Assembly: GCA_000746585.2 (NCBI GenBank)
Contig: CP009217.2
Location: 1,554,662 to 1,618,661 of the forward strand
Length of the DNA: 64,000 nt
From: Rickettsiales bacterium Ac37b
GTDB lineage: Bacteria > Pseudomonadota > Alphaproteobacteria > Rickettsiales > Arcanibacteraceae
Direction of reading: 5' to 3'
Shown here: piece by piece, positions 1-9,268 of the stretch
Layout: every line of letters begins with the position of its first letter
Numbering within the stretch: the stretch's first letter is position 1
The notes under the pieces: model-generated
The model's database searches: none
Told to the model about the DNA's origin: nothing
What the model saw: only the letters and a program-made list of their open reading frames with translations
Program-made: the position numbers and the translations under genes

Positions 1-1
1 A

Positions 2-1507
2 GAAGGTTTCAACCAAGAACAATTATTAGGTATAATCAAGGCTTTTCAGGATTCTCCTATAGAGAGCAATAACATTAAAAAATCTATACCATTTTTAACT
101 GCATGGTGTAAAAATGCTGACAAATACATTGAAAATTTTAATCTTCAACAACTCAGCTTAATATTAAACATTGCTTCTGAAAATAATTATCTATTACCTA
201 TAAAATTTTTAGCAAATTTTGAAAACGCTACAATAAATAAATTTAAACATTGTAATTTTACGGTACCACAACCTAAGCAACCTACTCCATTACCAGAGAG
301 TATAATGTTTTTAAAATATGATTATTTACTAAATATGATAGAATATATGCTCCCTAATTCTGTCTATACATATTGCAAAAATCTTTTAATAAACTGGGAA
401 AAGGAAAAAGCTGATAAGATTTTAAATAAATATCCACAAGATAATAATCTATTAAAAAAGGTGTATAGAGATATTTTACCTGAGTTTTTTTTCCAAAATA
501 CTCCAGCAGTAGAAAATATAGAACAACCTAAACAAGCCAATAGGAATTCTCTAGCACCTACTTTAGGTTATAGAGAATTATTAAATAATATAAAACTATT
601 AGTAAAATTAAAGCATAATGTGTCTAGTGATCTAATACAATTATGGCAAAAAATGGCTATTGCTGAATTACCTTATTTAGATACAAAATTATTGTCAAAA
701 AGTATATATTTTATAGCTTTAGCTGGTTATACTCCTGCCGAAGATTTTTGGCAGTCTTTTGAGCATGCTGCTATAAAAAAATTAAAAGATTTTCATCCTA
801 AAGATTTGTCAAATCTGGTCTTTAGTTATTCTTTAGTTGGTCGCCCAGTGCATGATCTATTTACAGCACAATTACAACAAGTTGATAAAAAAGTATGGGG
901 CATAAAAGATTTATATCAAATTTGGTATGTAGCACAAGCCGGCGCCTCTTTACATGAGGAACTAGTAAAACATGCTAATCAAAGTTTAAATAATTTTATC
1001 AAAAATGATGGCCTAAGTGATATTCATAATAAAATCTGCCATGCTTTAAATAAAATACAATATAAAAATGAAAAAAGATCCATTGATAGCATCAAATCAT
1101 TTGGTATTTTTGTTCACAGCGAAAATTGTATGATTATTATTGATGATGGCAAAACTGATGGATATCATTTTGATTTACCCTCAAGTTTAAGATTAAGTAA
1201 CTCAATAGTAGAAAAAGACAAAGAACTGTTTTACATATTAAGAATATCACAAAAAGATTTAGTAAAAAATGAATCTATTCTAAGCGAGTATTTACAACTT
1301 AAATTAAAAGAGAAAGAAGCATATCCTTCTAATAATACTACTATCAAGCAATTGTTAAGTGATATGCCTTCTAAAGAAGAAAATACTTTATCACATACAT
1401 CTAACTGTAATCTACCCACTAACATTAATAATTTTTGGAGGAATTTAGTCAGAGCAAGTCACAATAGTATTAATAAAAGCCTAGGTAATAGTATAATTAT
1501 ACAATAA
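2..1507 (+). CDS. OPR/RAP-like repeat protein (5' end outside window)
   Basis: The frame is open from the first bases of the window, so the ATG at 305 is internal and the true start lies upstream. The visible part is about 501 residues. The middle holds helical repeats of the type 'DLSNLVFSYSLVGRP', resembling octotricopeptide/FAST-kinase-like repeats (DUF1601 in Orientia and Coxiella). Near the end, 'FGIFVHSENCMIIIDDG' followed by a hydrophobic strand and a charged helix resembles a RAP domain, an RNA-related fold. Known OPR/RAP proteins bind organellar RNA, and bacterial versions are suspected effectors. The assignment is by pattern only; a generic alpha-helical repeat protein is the alternative. 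Confidence 0.5.
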   Translation, partial: EGFNQEQLLGIIKAFQDSPIESNNIKKSIPFLTAWCKNADKYIENFNLQQLSLILNIASENNYLLPIKFLANFENATINKFKHCNFTVPQPKQPTPLPESIMFLKYDYLLNMIEYMLPNSVYTYCKNLLINWEKEKADKILNKYPQDNNLLKKVYRDILPEFFFQNTPAVENIEQPKQANRNSLAPTLGYRELLNNIKLLVKLKHNVSSDLIQLWQKMAIAELPYLDTKLLSKSIYFIALAGYTPAEDFWQSFEHAAIKKLKDFHPKDLSNLVFSYSLVGRPVHDLFTAQLQQVDKKVWGIKDLYQIWYVAQAGASLHEELVKHANQSLNNFIKNDGLSDIHNKICHALNKIQYKNEKRSIDSIKSFGIFVHSENCMIIIDDGKTDGYHFDLPSSLRLSNSIVEKDKELFYILRISQKDLVKNESILSEYLQLKLKEKEAYPSNNTTIKQLLSDMPSKEENTLSHTSNCNLPTNINNFWRNLVRASHNSINKSLGNSIIIQ

Positions 1508-1589
1508 TATTAAAATAGTAGTGTATATACTTTATTATTACTAGATAAAACTGGAAGTACGAGTATAGCGAAAAGAAATAATAATCTCA

Positions 1590-1757
1590 ATTTTTACCTC
1601 TCTCTGAAGGGAGGATCCTAATGAATCTATGATTCAGAGAGGTGAAGGGCTAGTAGATTTAATTATTTAATATTTCCATCATCCGCTCAAAACTAAAGTT
1701 TTTCGCGACTTCTCCCTTAGGGGAGAAGTGAAAGATATATTATATTTTTTGCTATAT
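1590..1757. repeat. Dispersed palindromic intergenic repeat
   Basis: The gap 1508-1996 has no gene. It holds a palindrome with perfect 10-base arms (CCTCTCTGAA / TTCAGAGAGG), a second hairpin made of TCTCCCTTA and GGGGAGA, and a string (AATTATTTAATAT, CATCCGC, GGGAGAA, TGAAA, ATATTATATT) that recurs in the same order at about 28430-28520 after ntrY. This is a dispersed intergenic repeat of unknown function. Confidence 0.6.
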
Positions 1758-1790
1758 TCTTTCTTACAATTTTTTGTCTGGTAGTATGAC

Positions 1791-1847
1791 AAATAGTAGG
1801 ATAGCTTTAAGCTAACTGTGTCCGCAAGCTCAAATCAAAAAACTATA
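1791..1847. repeat. MITE fragment (family A body, family C end)
   Basis: Sequence with AAATAGTAGGATAGC and AGCTAACTGTGTCCGCAAGC matches the right half of the family A elements at 33928-34026 and 60652-60754. It ends in AAACTATA like family C instead of the family A terminus. It looks like a recombined remnant. Confidence 0.5.
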
Positions 1848-1996
1848 AATATAAAAAGTTCTTATACTCACCATTATTTCATTATAAAAATTTCTGTACT
1901 GTTCAAGTATATATGATATAAGTAAATATAAATTTTCTTAAATCATCACAAATATAATAACATTTTAGGGCTATAATAATAAGGCATAAACGACCA

Positions 1997-3727
1997 ATGG
2001 ATTATCTAAAATACCAAATAGAACAAGATTTTATTGATACGATAAATAAACTATTCAATCTTTCTCTCAGTACTCTCTCAATACGCAGTAATTTAGCTTT
2101 ACAAGAGTTTGATTATCAAGTTGACGCGTGTTTTATTATTGCCAAAGAACTCAAAAAAAATCCTTTGGAAATAGCAGAAATTATAAGTACAAATTTATCA
2201 CGTAATGATATATATTATACAGTAAAACCTTCCAAACCAGGCTTTATTAACATTAAAATAGATAGTAATTTCTTACAATCTTATCTATCTACTTTCTTAA
2301 ATGATCCTAGACTATGCATAGTTTCTACCCCACATGTTAAAACAATAGTAGTAGATTATGGAAGTCCAAATGTAGCAAAAGAAATGCATGTAGGACATTT
2401 ACGTTCAGCAATTATTGGTGATGCTATTGCTAGGATCTTAACATTTTTAGGGCATAATGTAATTAGGCAAAATCATACAGGAGATTGGGGAACACAATTT
2501 GGTTTCTTAATACAGTACATAATTGAAGATAATCTTAAGTTCAATAATATAAGTGAACTTAATCAAGCATATAAAGCTGCAAGAGAATTGTTTGATAATG
2601 ATAAAAATTTTGAATTAAGAGCAAGAAAAAGATTAACACTACTTCAATCGCATGATAAAGAAACTTATAGTATCTGGGAAAATCTTAGTAAAATAAGTTA
2701 TCAGCATTTTAATAGCATATTTAAAAAACTAGGAGTATTATTAACTGAGCAAGATGTAAGAGGCGAAAGCTTTTATAATTTTATGCTACCAGATATAGTT
2801 AAGGAACTGCTTAATACGTGCATTGCAGAAGAAAGTCAATCAGCAAAAGTTATATTTGTACCAGGATTTTATGATAAAGATAAAAATCCTTTGCCTATGA
2901 TCATCCAAAAATCTGATGGGGGATATTTATATCATACAACGGACCTTGCTGCTGCGAAGTATAGGCTAAATACTCTCCACGCTGATAGAATAATATACGT
3001 AACTGATATGAGGCAGAAGCAGCATTTTGCTATGTTATTTTCTGCTTTAAAATATGCTAATTGGCTTAATCCCAGTACCACTGAACTCAACCATATAGCT
3101 TTTGGAACCGTACTTGGGGAAGATCATAAACCATTTAAAACTAGAAGCGGTGAAACTATTTCGCTAAACTTATTACTCGAAGAAGCAGAAAATAAGGCAA
3201 CTGATAGCTTAAAACGAAAATATCCTGAATTAAGTGAATATGAACTGAAAAACTTAGCAAATAGCATAGGAATAGGTGCATTAAAATATGCTGATCTGAG
3301 TAATGACCTGAATAAAGACTATGTATTTAGCTGGGAAAAAATGCTAGCTTTTAATGGTAATACAGCCCTCTATTTGCAAAATGCCTATGTAAGAATTCAT
3401 TCTATATTTAGAAAAGAAAACTTTAATATTATTAATGCTAAAGGTAATATTATCATTACCAATGATATAGAAAGAATGTTATGTTTAAAAATCAGTGAAT
3501 TCCCAGACATTATTCGTTCTATAGAAATAAAATTAACCCCTCATTTGTTATGTAACTATCTTTATGAGCTTGCATCATTATTTCATAATTTTTATGAATC
3601 ATGTCATATCGGAAAGTGTAAAGAAGAAGATATAAAACTCAGTCGTCTACTTATTTCATTATTAGTAGCAAAAACTTTGAAACTAGGATTAGAACTTCTA
3701 GGTATTCAGGTAGTAGAGAAAATGTAA
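1997..3727 (+). CDS. argS: Arginyl-tRNA synthetase
   Basis: This enzyme charges tRNA-Arg with arginine in the cytoplasm. The 576-residue length is normal for the family. An N-terminal additional domain (about 1-105) is followed by 'VDYGSPNVAKEMHVGHLRS' (about 115-135), with the class I HIGH signature as HVGH. The 'NHTGDWGTQFG' stretch and 'GEDHKPFKTRSGE', in the place of a canonical KMSKS loop as is usual in ArgRS, are both present. The C-terminus is the helical anticodon-binding (DALR) domain. The start at ATG 1997 gives the expected N-terminus. A cognate-type tRNA-Arg(TCT) lies at 25938-26014. Confidence 0.96.
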   Translation: MDYLKYQIEQDFIDTINKLFNLSLSTLSIRSNLALQEFDYQVDACFIIAKELKKNPLEIAEIISTNLSRNDIYYTVKPSKPGFINIKIDSNFLQSYLSTFLNDPRLCIVSTPHVKTIVVDYGSPNVAKEMHVGHLRSAIIGDAIARILTFLGHNVIRQNHTGDWGTQFGFLIQYIIEDNLKFNNISELNQAYKAARELFDNDKNFELRARKRLTLLQSHDKETYSIWENLSKISYQHFNSIFKKLGVLLTEQDVRGESFYNFMLPDIVKELLNTCIAEESQSAKVIFVPGFYDKDKNPLPMIIQKSDGGYLYHTTDLAAAKYRLNTLHADRIIYVTDMRQKQHFAMLFSALKYANWLNPSTTELNHIAFGTVLGEDHKPFKTRSGETISLNLLLEEAENKATDSLKRKYPELSEYELKNLANSIGIGALKYADLSNDLNKDYVFSWEKMLAFNGNTALYLQNAYVRIHSIFRKENFNIINAKGNIIITNDIERMLCLKISEFPDIIRSIEIKLTPHLLCNYLYELASLFHNFYESCHIGKCKEEDIKLSRLLISLLVAKTLKLGLELLGIQVVEKM

Positions 3728-3770
3728 GGTTTAGTATATATAGGAAATTAATTACATAAATATTATCATT

Positions 3771-4636
3771 ATGAGTCTTTTAAATTGGCAAAGTAGCAAG
3801 CAGTTTTCAATACCTTTAGCAGATAAACTACGTCCTAATACATTTGATACCATCTTTGGGCAAGAACATCTATTAAATAAAGAAGGTACAATTAACCGTA
3901 TGCTTAAAAGCAGTAATATTCAAAGTATTATATTATGGGGTCCCCCAGGCGTTGGTAAAACTACTATAGCGCGTACTCTAGCTAGCCAAAGTGGTAGTCA
4001 TTTTGAAATTGTATCAGCTGTTACGAGCGGACTTGCAGAGTTAAAAGAAATTTTTAATGCAGCTAATCAGCGCAAAAAACTTCAGCAAAAAACTCTACTC
4101 ATGGTTGATGAAATCCATCGTTTCAATCGTACTCAACAAGATGCTTTTTTGCCGTATATTGAAGATGGTACCATTATTTTGATTGGAGCTACCACAGAGA
4201 ATCCCTCTTTTGAATTAAATAGCGCCCTCCTTTCACGCTGTAAGGTTTTAGAAGTGCGGCGATTGTCTGATGAAGCATTAAAAAATATTATGGTAAGAGC
4301 AGAACAATTAATTAATCTCAAATTACCTTTAAATGAAGAGGCAAAAAATCTATTAATCAATATGGCTGATGGTGACGGTAGATATCTACTTAACATGTGT
4401 GAGGAACTTTTTGCAATAGGTAACCAGGAATTATTCACCTCCTTAAAACTACGGGAGTTTCTGCAAAAACGTACCCCTCTATATGATAAATCTAGAGATA
4501 GCCATTATAATTTAATTAGTGCATTACATAAATCTATACGTGGATCTGATGTAAATGCTAGCCTATACTGGCTAGGTGTACAATTTCAAGGGTTGATGGA
4601 AGAAAAAAAGAGTATATAATAAGAGCTAGGGATATA
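3771..4636 (+). pseudogene. rarA: Replication-associated recombination ATPase RarA, frameshifted and truncated
   Basis: RarA/MgsA is an AAA+ ATPase acting at stalled replication forks. The intact frame (3771-4619, 282 residues) has Walker A 'GPPGVGKTTIA' (about 57), Walker B 'LLMVDEIHRFN', sensor 1 '[10 protein letters not shown]' and the start of the tetramerisation region 'HKSIRGSDVNASLYWL'. Family members run to 400-450 residues. After 'GLMEE' the stop comes early, but another frame continues as 'EYIIRARDI', resembling the family's 'YIARRLVR..EDI', until IS630 copy 1 begins at 4637. A frameshift plus IS insertion has therefore removed about 130 residues. No remaining 3' portion is visible elsewhere in the window. 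The ATPase core could still be made. Confidence 0.85.
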
Positions 4637-5569
4637 TAGTAAATTAAGTTGATAAAGACATGATATATGATATATTAAAAAGCTCATAAACCCAAAACAG
4701 TAGAAGCAATGGCATATTCCTTAGATTTACGTAAAAAAGTAATTCACTATGTTAATAAAGGTTATACCAGAGAAGAAGCTGCAAGAATTTTTGGCATAGG
4801 TGAAAGAACAATTTATAGATGGTTATCGAGATCGAAATCCGGGAATTTAGCAGCCACACGAGCAGCTAAGCCATGGAAGAAGCTTGATCCAATCAAATTA
4901 TTAAACGAGGTGTCTAAAAACAGCAATTGGCTATTATCTGATTTTGCAAAGGTTTTTAATGTGTCTACAGCTGCTATCTGTTTGGCATTCAAGACTTTGG
5001 GGATCACACGAAAAAAAAGACCACACTCTATCGTGAACGGGATGAAGCAAAACGGCAATTATTTTTGGCAGCTATCGCAAACTATAAAGCGGAAGATATA
5101 GTTTATATTGATGAGAGTGGAATTGATAGCTATTTGTACTATTCTTGGGGATACAGTCTCAGAGGAAGTAAAGTTTATGGTGATATCTCAGGTAAAAAAC
5201 ATGATTGAGAAAGCTTTATTGCAGGTAAGGTTGGGAAGAAAATTATTGCGCCAATGTGTTTCAAGGGCACATGTAATACAGAAGTTTTTAACGAGTGGGT
5301 TAGTCAGTGTTTGGTGCCCGAACTAAGATTTGGTCAAGTTGTAATACTTGATAATGCAACGTTCCATAAGTCAGCTAGAACTAGGAATTTAATAGAAGAT
5401 ATAGGCTGTAAACTTTTATTCTTACCACCTTACTCTCCTGATCTCAACCCAATTGAAAAATATTGGGCTCATTTAAAAGCTAAAATCAAACCTATCATTA
5501 CTAATTTTAATAACCTTAGCGATGCTATTGATTATGGCTTCTCTATGCCATTCTCAACTTAATTGACTA
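4637..5569 (+). mobile_element. IS630-family element, copy 1
   Basis: This is a 933-base element with terminal inverted repeats TAGTAAATTAAGTTG (left) and TAGTCAATTAAGTTG (read inward from the right). It is flanked by TA on both sides (4635-4636 and 5570-5571), the usual IS630/Tc1-mariner target duplication. Copies at 8112-9044 and 43822-44754 have the same length and termini. Copy 1 lies in rarA on its left and cuts an LRR gene on its right. Confidence 0.93.
4709..5562 (+). pseudogene. IS630 transposase, copy 1, with nonsense codon
   Basis: The first frame (4709-5101) encodes the N-terminal helix-turn-helix domain ('YTREEAARIFGIGERTIYRWL'). The second frame carries the DDE domain: 'VYIDESGID', 'VVILDNATFHKSA', 'LPPYSPDLNPIEKYW'. 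They join by a -1 shift on the run of eight A at 5011-5018, where A AAA AAA sits in phase after CGA; the fused reading gives 'KKTTLYRERDEAKRQ'. In this copy TGA at 5206-5208 replaces the CGA present in copy 3, so the DDE domain is cut between the first and second Asp. The product cannot be active. Confidence 0.88.
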
Positions 5570-6407
5570 TAGTTAAATTCGGACAATTTTCTGTCAAGAG
5601 GTTTAAATCCTGAAATGTTACTTCCGTTTTAGATAAGTTTAATCTTGCTACTGAAGAAGGTAGTTTTATCTCAGAAACTTTACTAGAAATTACCTTCCAA
5701 AATCTATTTTCAAAATTTAAAACTTTAATATTAGGACAGTTCTTAAATATTTTATTTAAGTTATCTATTTCTATGATGTAAGAAAAAGAAAGATGATCGA
5801 CATAACTACCTATTTCTTCCTCGGGATTCGCTAATATATATTCTAGTGTAATAGAATTGATATTACATTTTATCTTAATATCGCCTTTATTATTAAGTTC
5901 TTTGAGAAACTCTTTCTTTAAATTAGAAGAAAGAGCATTTAATAGCTGAACATCAATATTATACTCTTTGAGTTTTAATAGCTTTAAACTTTCCATAGGG
6001 CCAGCTATATAGATTTCATCTTTAGTGAACCCTAGTTTACCAGCATCTTCCTGAGTTTCCTTTTCTGATCTAAATTGAATAGAGGTAAGCTCTTCTACAT
6101 TATGTATTTTTTTTAAATGACCATCGATATATCCATAAATTTCAAAACCCTTATTTTGTAATTCTCTATAAAGACTTAATTTTTTCTCCTTAATATCATT
6201 ATAATAATTAGGTAAAACAAGAGTTGATAAGAACCAATCTCTTACCAATATCTTTTTTTGCGTAAAATGTTCTTCGGGAGCATTATTGATAAATATATCT
6301 CTTTTACCTTTAATAATTTGTTCTACGCTAATTTTTCCACTACTACTATCTTCCGTGTATTTCTCTTCAAATGCGCTAACTTTCGTATAATATAACTCAT
6401 TCTTCAT
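5559..6407 (-). CDS. Leucine-rich-repeat-like protein, 3' end cut by IS630
   Basis: The product is 282 residues. The N-terminal half is charged with no domain I recognise. The C-terminal half has LRR-like strands ('LNKIFKNCPNIKVLNFEN', 'LPSSVARLNLSKTEV', 'LTENCPNLTI'). The last three codons and the stop are IS630 copy 1 sequence (the element ends at 5569), so the original C-terminus with further repeats is missing. LRR proteins of intracellular bacteria often act on host proteins; that role here is inference. No signal peptide is evident. Confidence 0.65.
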   Translation of the reverse strand: MKNELYYTKVSAFEEKYTEDSSSGKISVEQIIKGKRDIFINNAPEEHFTQKKILVRDWFLSTLVLPNYYNDIKEKKLSLYRELQNKGFEIYGYIDGHLKKIHNVEELTSIQFRSEKETQEDAGKLGFTKDEIYIAGPMESLKLLKLKEYNIDVQLLNALSSNLKKEFLKELNNKGDIKIKCNINSITLEYILANPEEEIGSYVDHLSFSYIIEIDNLNKIFKNCPNIKVLNFENRFWKVISSKVSEIKLPSSVARLNLSKTEVTFQDLNLLTENCPNLTIVN

Positions 6408-6660
6408 AAATATCTCCCTTAAAACACTTGGTAGTGTATTAACTTATAAATATTATAGCGATAATCGGTAAAGGAATTAATATATTTAAAAATGTAATAT
6501 GTGTTATGTATTAATTTTTGTCAATAATTTTTTTTACATAAACGCTGTCACGCTTAGCAAAATTGCAGAAAAATATTCATGAAATATAATATTAAATTAG
6601 CCTCTCATATAATTTAATTATAAAATAATCTTTAAATTTATATCAAAAAAAGAAGTAATT

Positions 6661-6879
6661 ATGGTAGCAACACTTAATCAAATCAAACGCAATGAAGAAG
6701 ATGTAATAGATATTAAATTAGAAGTAAATGAAGACACTTTATATAATTCAAAACTCTATAAACGATTAGAGATAAAATTAGAAGGTATTAAAAAAGAAGA
6801 TATTGATGTTATGTCTTGTTATTATTTAGCAAGAGCAATAGAAGAATACCTAAATAGTGCCAGTAACTTCCATACATAG
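6661..6879 (+). CDS. Small hypothetical protein
   Basis: A 72-residue charged protein (starts MVATLNQIKRNEED), with AAGAAG a few bases before the ATG as a possible ribosome-binding site. I recognise no domain. It sits alone between two inverted IS630 copies and between two truncated opposite-strand genes, so it may be part of an accessory island or a remnant. Confidence 0.4.
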   Translation: MVATLNQIKRNEEDVIDIKLEVNEDTLYNSKLYKRLEIKLEGIKKEDIDVMSCYYLARAIEEYLNSASNFHT

Positions 6880-6949
6880 CTTATCAGTTAAACCTTGATG
6901 CTTAGCTGAGTATAGAACTTTCTTACATAAAAAATCAATTCTTATAAAT

Positions 6950-7146
6950 AATAAATTAAGTTATATTTGGGACGAGGAGCGATAGAGAGAAGCCTACAAA
7001 TATAGTAGGAGAGCTTTGATCTATAGCAAAGGCAATTTAAATAATACGAGGCGCGAAGCGTAGAAATACTATTGTAGTCAATGAACAACAAAGTAATATT
7101 TAAATTGCCATAGCTATCCGCGTCCTGGATTCAAATCAATTTACTA
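6950..7146. repeat. MITE family A with a nested family B element
   Basis: The outer element begins AATAAATTAAGTT and ends CAATCAATTTACTA-like (CAAATCAATTTACTA), the same termini as IS630. Its body (GGGACGAGGAGCGAT, AGCCTACAAATA, GAGAGCTTTGA) matches 33928-34026 and the reverse complement of 60652-60754. It is interrupted at 7022-7113 by a second element with its own inverted ends (TATAGCAAAGGCAATTTAAA and its complement), flanked by TA. Confidence 0.8.
7022..7113. repeat. MITE family B, nested in family A
   Basis: A roughly 92-base element with inverted ends TATAGCAAAGGCAATTTAAA and ATTTAAATTGCCATA, inserted at a TA inside the family A element. Related sequences occur at 33563-33667, 40952-41032 and 41751-41810. 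Confidence 0.75.
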
Positions 7147-7159
7147 TAGTTCTACACAC

Positions 7160-8065
7160 CTAATACACTTCAATATTACTATTTAATCCTGACAAATTTT
7201 GTTCATTTTCCCTAAGAGAATCATTAGGATTTAATGAAAAATTTTCTATCGCTTTAAATTCACTATCAATTTTAACATTCGGTCTATCCCTATCAGTATA
7301 ATCTGCTAATTCAGTGCTATTGAGCATTTTATTTATAGATATAGTAATATTGTTAAGAGTCCCAGAATCAATTAATTGATCTATAATATTAGTATATTTT
7401 TGTATTTTTTCCTCAGTATAAGGCTTGAGATAAAGGTTATACTTCATCATCTCTTTATAAGCTTCCACTAAAGGAGTATTAATACAATGTTTTAATTCTA
7501 AAATTTGATGTGATATAGTCTTACATTGTTCTAAAAATATTTTATACTCATATAGATCTTCAAATCCTAGAATTTGAAAAAAATGATTATAATCAGATAT
7601 TTTTTTTATACTTTCATAAGCTAACACACATTTAAGTTGTAGTGAATCATAGCAGTCTTGCTTTTTACCCAAAAAGTGCATATTTAATAAAACATTATAA
7701 CTTAACTGTGCTTTTTGAAATTGCGTTGCTAATAAATCGATATCGACATTATATACGTATATTGGTTCACTTAACTGAGGTAATGATTCAAATGCAAATA
7801 CGTTCACATTAGCATGCACTTTCTTATCATATATATGGTGTATAGTAATAGTATGGTTAGAATTTGCATGGCTTAATATCATATCTTGTCTTAAACGCTC
7901 AATTCTTATTTCACCTGGATTAATATTTTGAAATTTTACTATATTAATAACCTCATTTTCTTCGGATACTGGATACCATTTACTACCTCTCTTTTCCTGA
8001 TTAGGATAGTAAGATTGATCACTCTGGAAATCTATAGTCTTATGGTTAAAAATTTCCTTATTCAT
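7160..8065 (-). CDS. Hypothetical protein, 5' end truncated by IS630 copy 2
   Basis: A 301-residue reading from an internal ATG, with no family I recognise. The middle is helix-rich with several Cys residues. The same frame stays open upstream of this ATG through 'SGKKIDYDEIQQ' to the IS630 boundary at 8111, so the native start has probably been lost to the insertion and this is a C-terminal piece of a longer gene. Expression without the original promoter is doubtful. An effector-like protein is possible given the neighbourhood. Confidence 0.45.
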   Translation of the reverse strand: MNKEIFNHKTIDFQSDQSYYPNQEKRGSKWYPVSEENEVINIVKFQNINPGEIRIERLRQDMILSHANSNHTITIHHIYDKKVHANVNVFAFESLPQLSEPIYVYNVDIDLLATQFQKAQLSYNVLLNMHFLGKKQDCYDSLQLKCVLAYESIKKISDYNHFFQILGFEDLYEYKIFLEQCKTISHQILELKHCINTPLVEAYKEMMKYNLYLKPYTEEKIQKYTNIIDQLIDSGTLNNITISINKMLNSTELADYTDRDRPNVKIDSEFKAIENFSLNPNDSLRENEQNLSGLNSNIEVY

Positions 8066-8111
8066 TTGTTGAATTTCATCATAGTCAATTTTTTTACCAG
8101 AGTTTTTGATA

Positions 8112-9044
8112 TAGTCAATTAAGTTGAGAATGGCATAGAGAAGCCATAATCAATAGCATCGCTAAGGTTATTAAAATTAGTAATGATAGGTTTGATTTTA
8201 GCTTTTAAATGAGCCCAATATTTTTCAATTGGGTTGAGATCAGGAGAGTAAGGTGGTAAGAATAAAAGTTTACAGCCTATATCTTCTATTAAATTCCTAG
8301 TTCTAGCTGACTTATGGAACGTTGCATTATCAAGTATTACAACTTGACCAAATCTTAGTTCGGGCACCAAACACTGACTAACCCACTCGTTAAAAACTTC
8401 TGTATTACATGTGCCCTTGAAACACATTGGCGCAATAATTTTCTTCCCAACCTTACCTGCAATAAAGCTTTCTCAATCATGTTTTTTACCTGAGATATCA
8501 CCATAAACTTTACTTCCTCTGAGACTGTATCCCCAAGAATAGTACAAATAGCTATCAATTCCACTCTCATCAATATAAACTATATCTTCCGCTTTATAGT
8601 TTGCGATAGCTGCCAAAAATAATTGCCGTTTTGCTTCATCCCGTTCACGATAGAGTGTGGTCTTTTTTTTCGTGTGATCCCCAAAGTCTTGAATGCCAAA
8701 CAGATAGCAGCTGTAGACACATTAAAAACCTTTGCAAAATCAGATAATAGCCAATTGCTGTTTTTAGACACCTCGTTTAATAATTTGATTGGATCAAGCT
8801 TCTTCCATGGCTTAGCTGCTCGTGTGGCTGCTAAATTCCCGGATTTCGATCTCGATAACCATCTATAAATTGTTCTTTCACCTATGCCAAAAATTCTTGC
8901 AGCTTCTTCTCTGGTATAACCTTTATTAACATAGTGAATTACTTTTTTACGTAAATCTAAGGAATATGCCATTGCTTCTACTGTTTTGGGTTTATGAGCT
9001 TTTTAATATATCATATATCATGTCTTTATCAACTTAATTTACTA
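8112..9044 (-). mobile_element. IS630-family element, copy 2
   Basis: A 933-base copy in opposite orientation to copy 1, flanked by TA (8110-8111 and 9045-9046). The left flank cuts the minus-strand gene at 7160-8065. The right flank abuts an ankyrin-gene fragment. With copy 1 it forms inverted repeats around a 2.5 kb segment, so homologous recombination could invert that segment. Confidence 0.93.
8119..8972 (-). pseudogene. IS630 transposase, copy 2, with nonsense codon
   Basis: Same two-frame organisation as copy 1, with the A8 slip site at 8663-8670 on the minus strand. It carries the same CGA-to-TGA change (8473-8475) inside the second frame, splitting the DDE domain. The shared mutation suggests copies 1 and 2 derive from one already-broken parent and moved using transposase supplied from elsewhere, or were homogenised by gene conversion. 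Confidence 0.88.
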
Positions 9045-9046
9045 TA

Positions 9047-9244
9047 GCTACTGATGAAACACAATCTGCTACAGTCATTAGTTTGGTTAAAGACTCGAGT
9101 GAATTAACTACACGTAATCAAGATGGCCATACAGCGTTAGAGATACTACGAGACACTCAAAAACCTACATGGGGTAAATATCAAGAAGCAGAATTATTAA
9201 GAGCATGCGATAGAGGGCGTAGTAACAACTGTTCTATTATGTAA
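9047..9244 (+). pseudogene. Ankyrin-repeat protein, C-terminal fragment
   Basis: Directly after the TA flanking IS630 copy 2 a frame reads about 65 residues to TAA. It contains an ankyrin-type unit ('LVKDSSELTTRNQDGHTALEIL') and a tail with 'LLRACDRGRSNNCSIM'. It has no start of its own. The rest of the gene has been lost to the insertion or a rearrangement. The matching N-terminal part was not found in the window. Confidence 0.7.
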
Positions 9245-9268
9245 TATTATCCATATTATATAATAAGC

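Noticed and set aside
8623-8868. 81-residue frame antisense to IS630 (also at 4813 and 44333)
   Set aside because: It is present in every IS copy as the complement of the DNA-binding domain, with no independent support.
4637-9244. Simple flip of the segment between the two inverted IS630 copies would rejoin the LRR gene to the ankyrin fragment
   Set aside because: Joining the flanks through one TA puts the LRR frame out of phase with the ankyrin frame and gives an early stop; rarA and the 7160 gene do not rejoin either. Inversion is possible but not shown.
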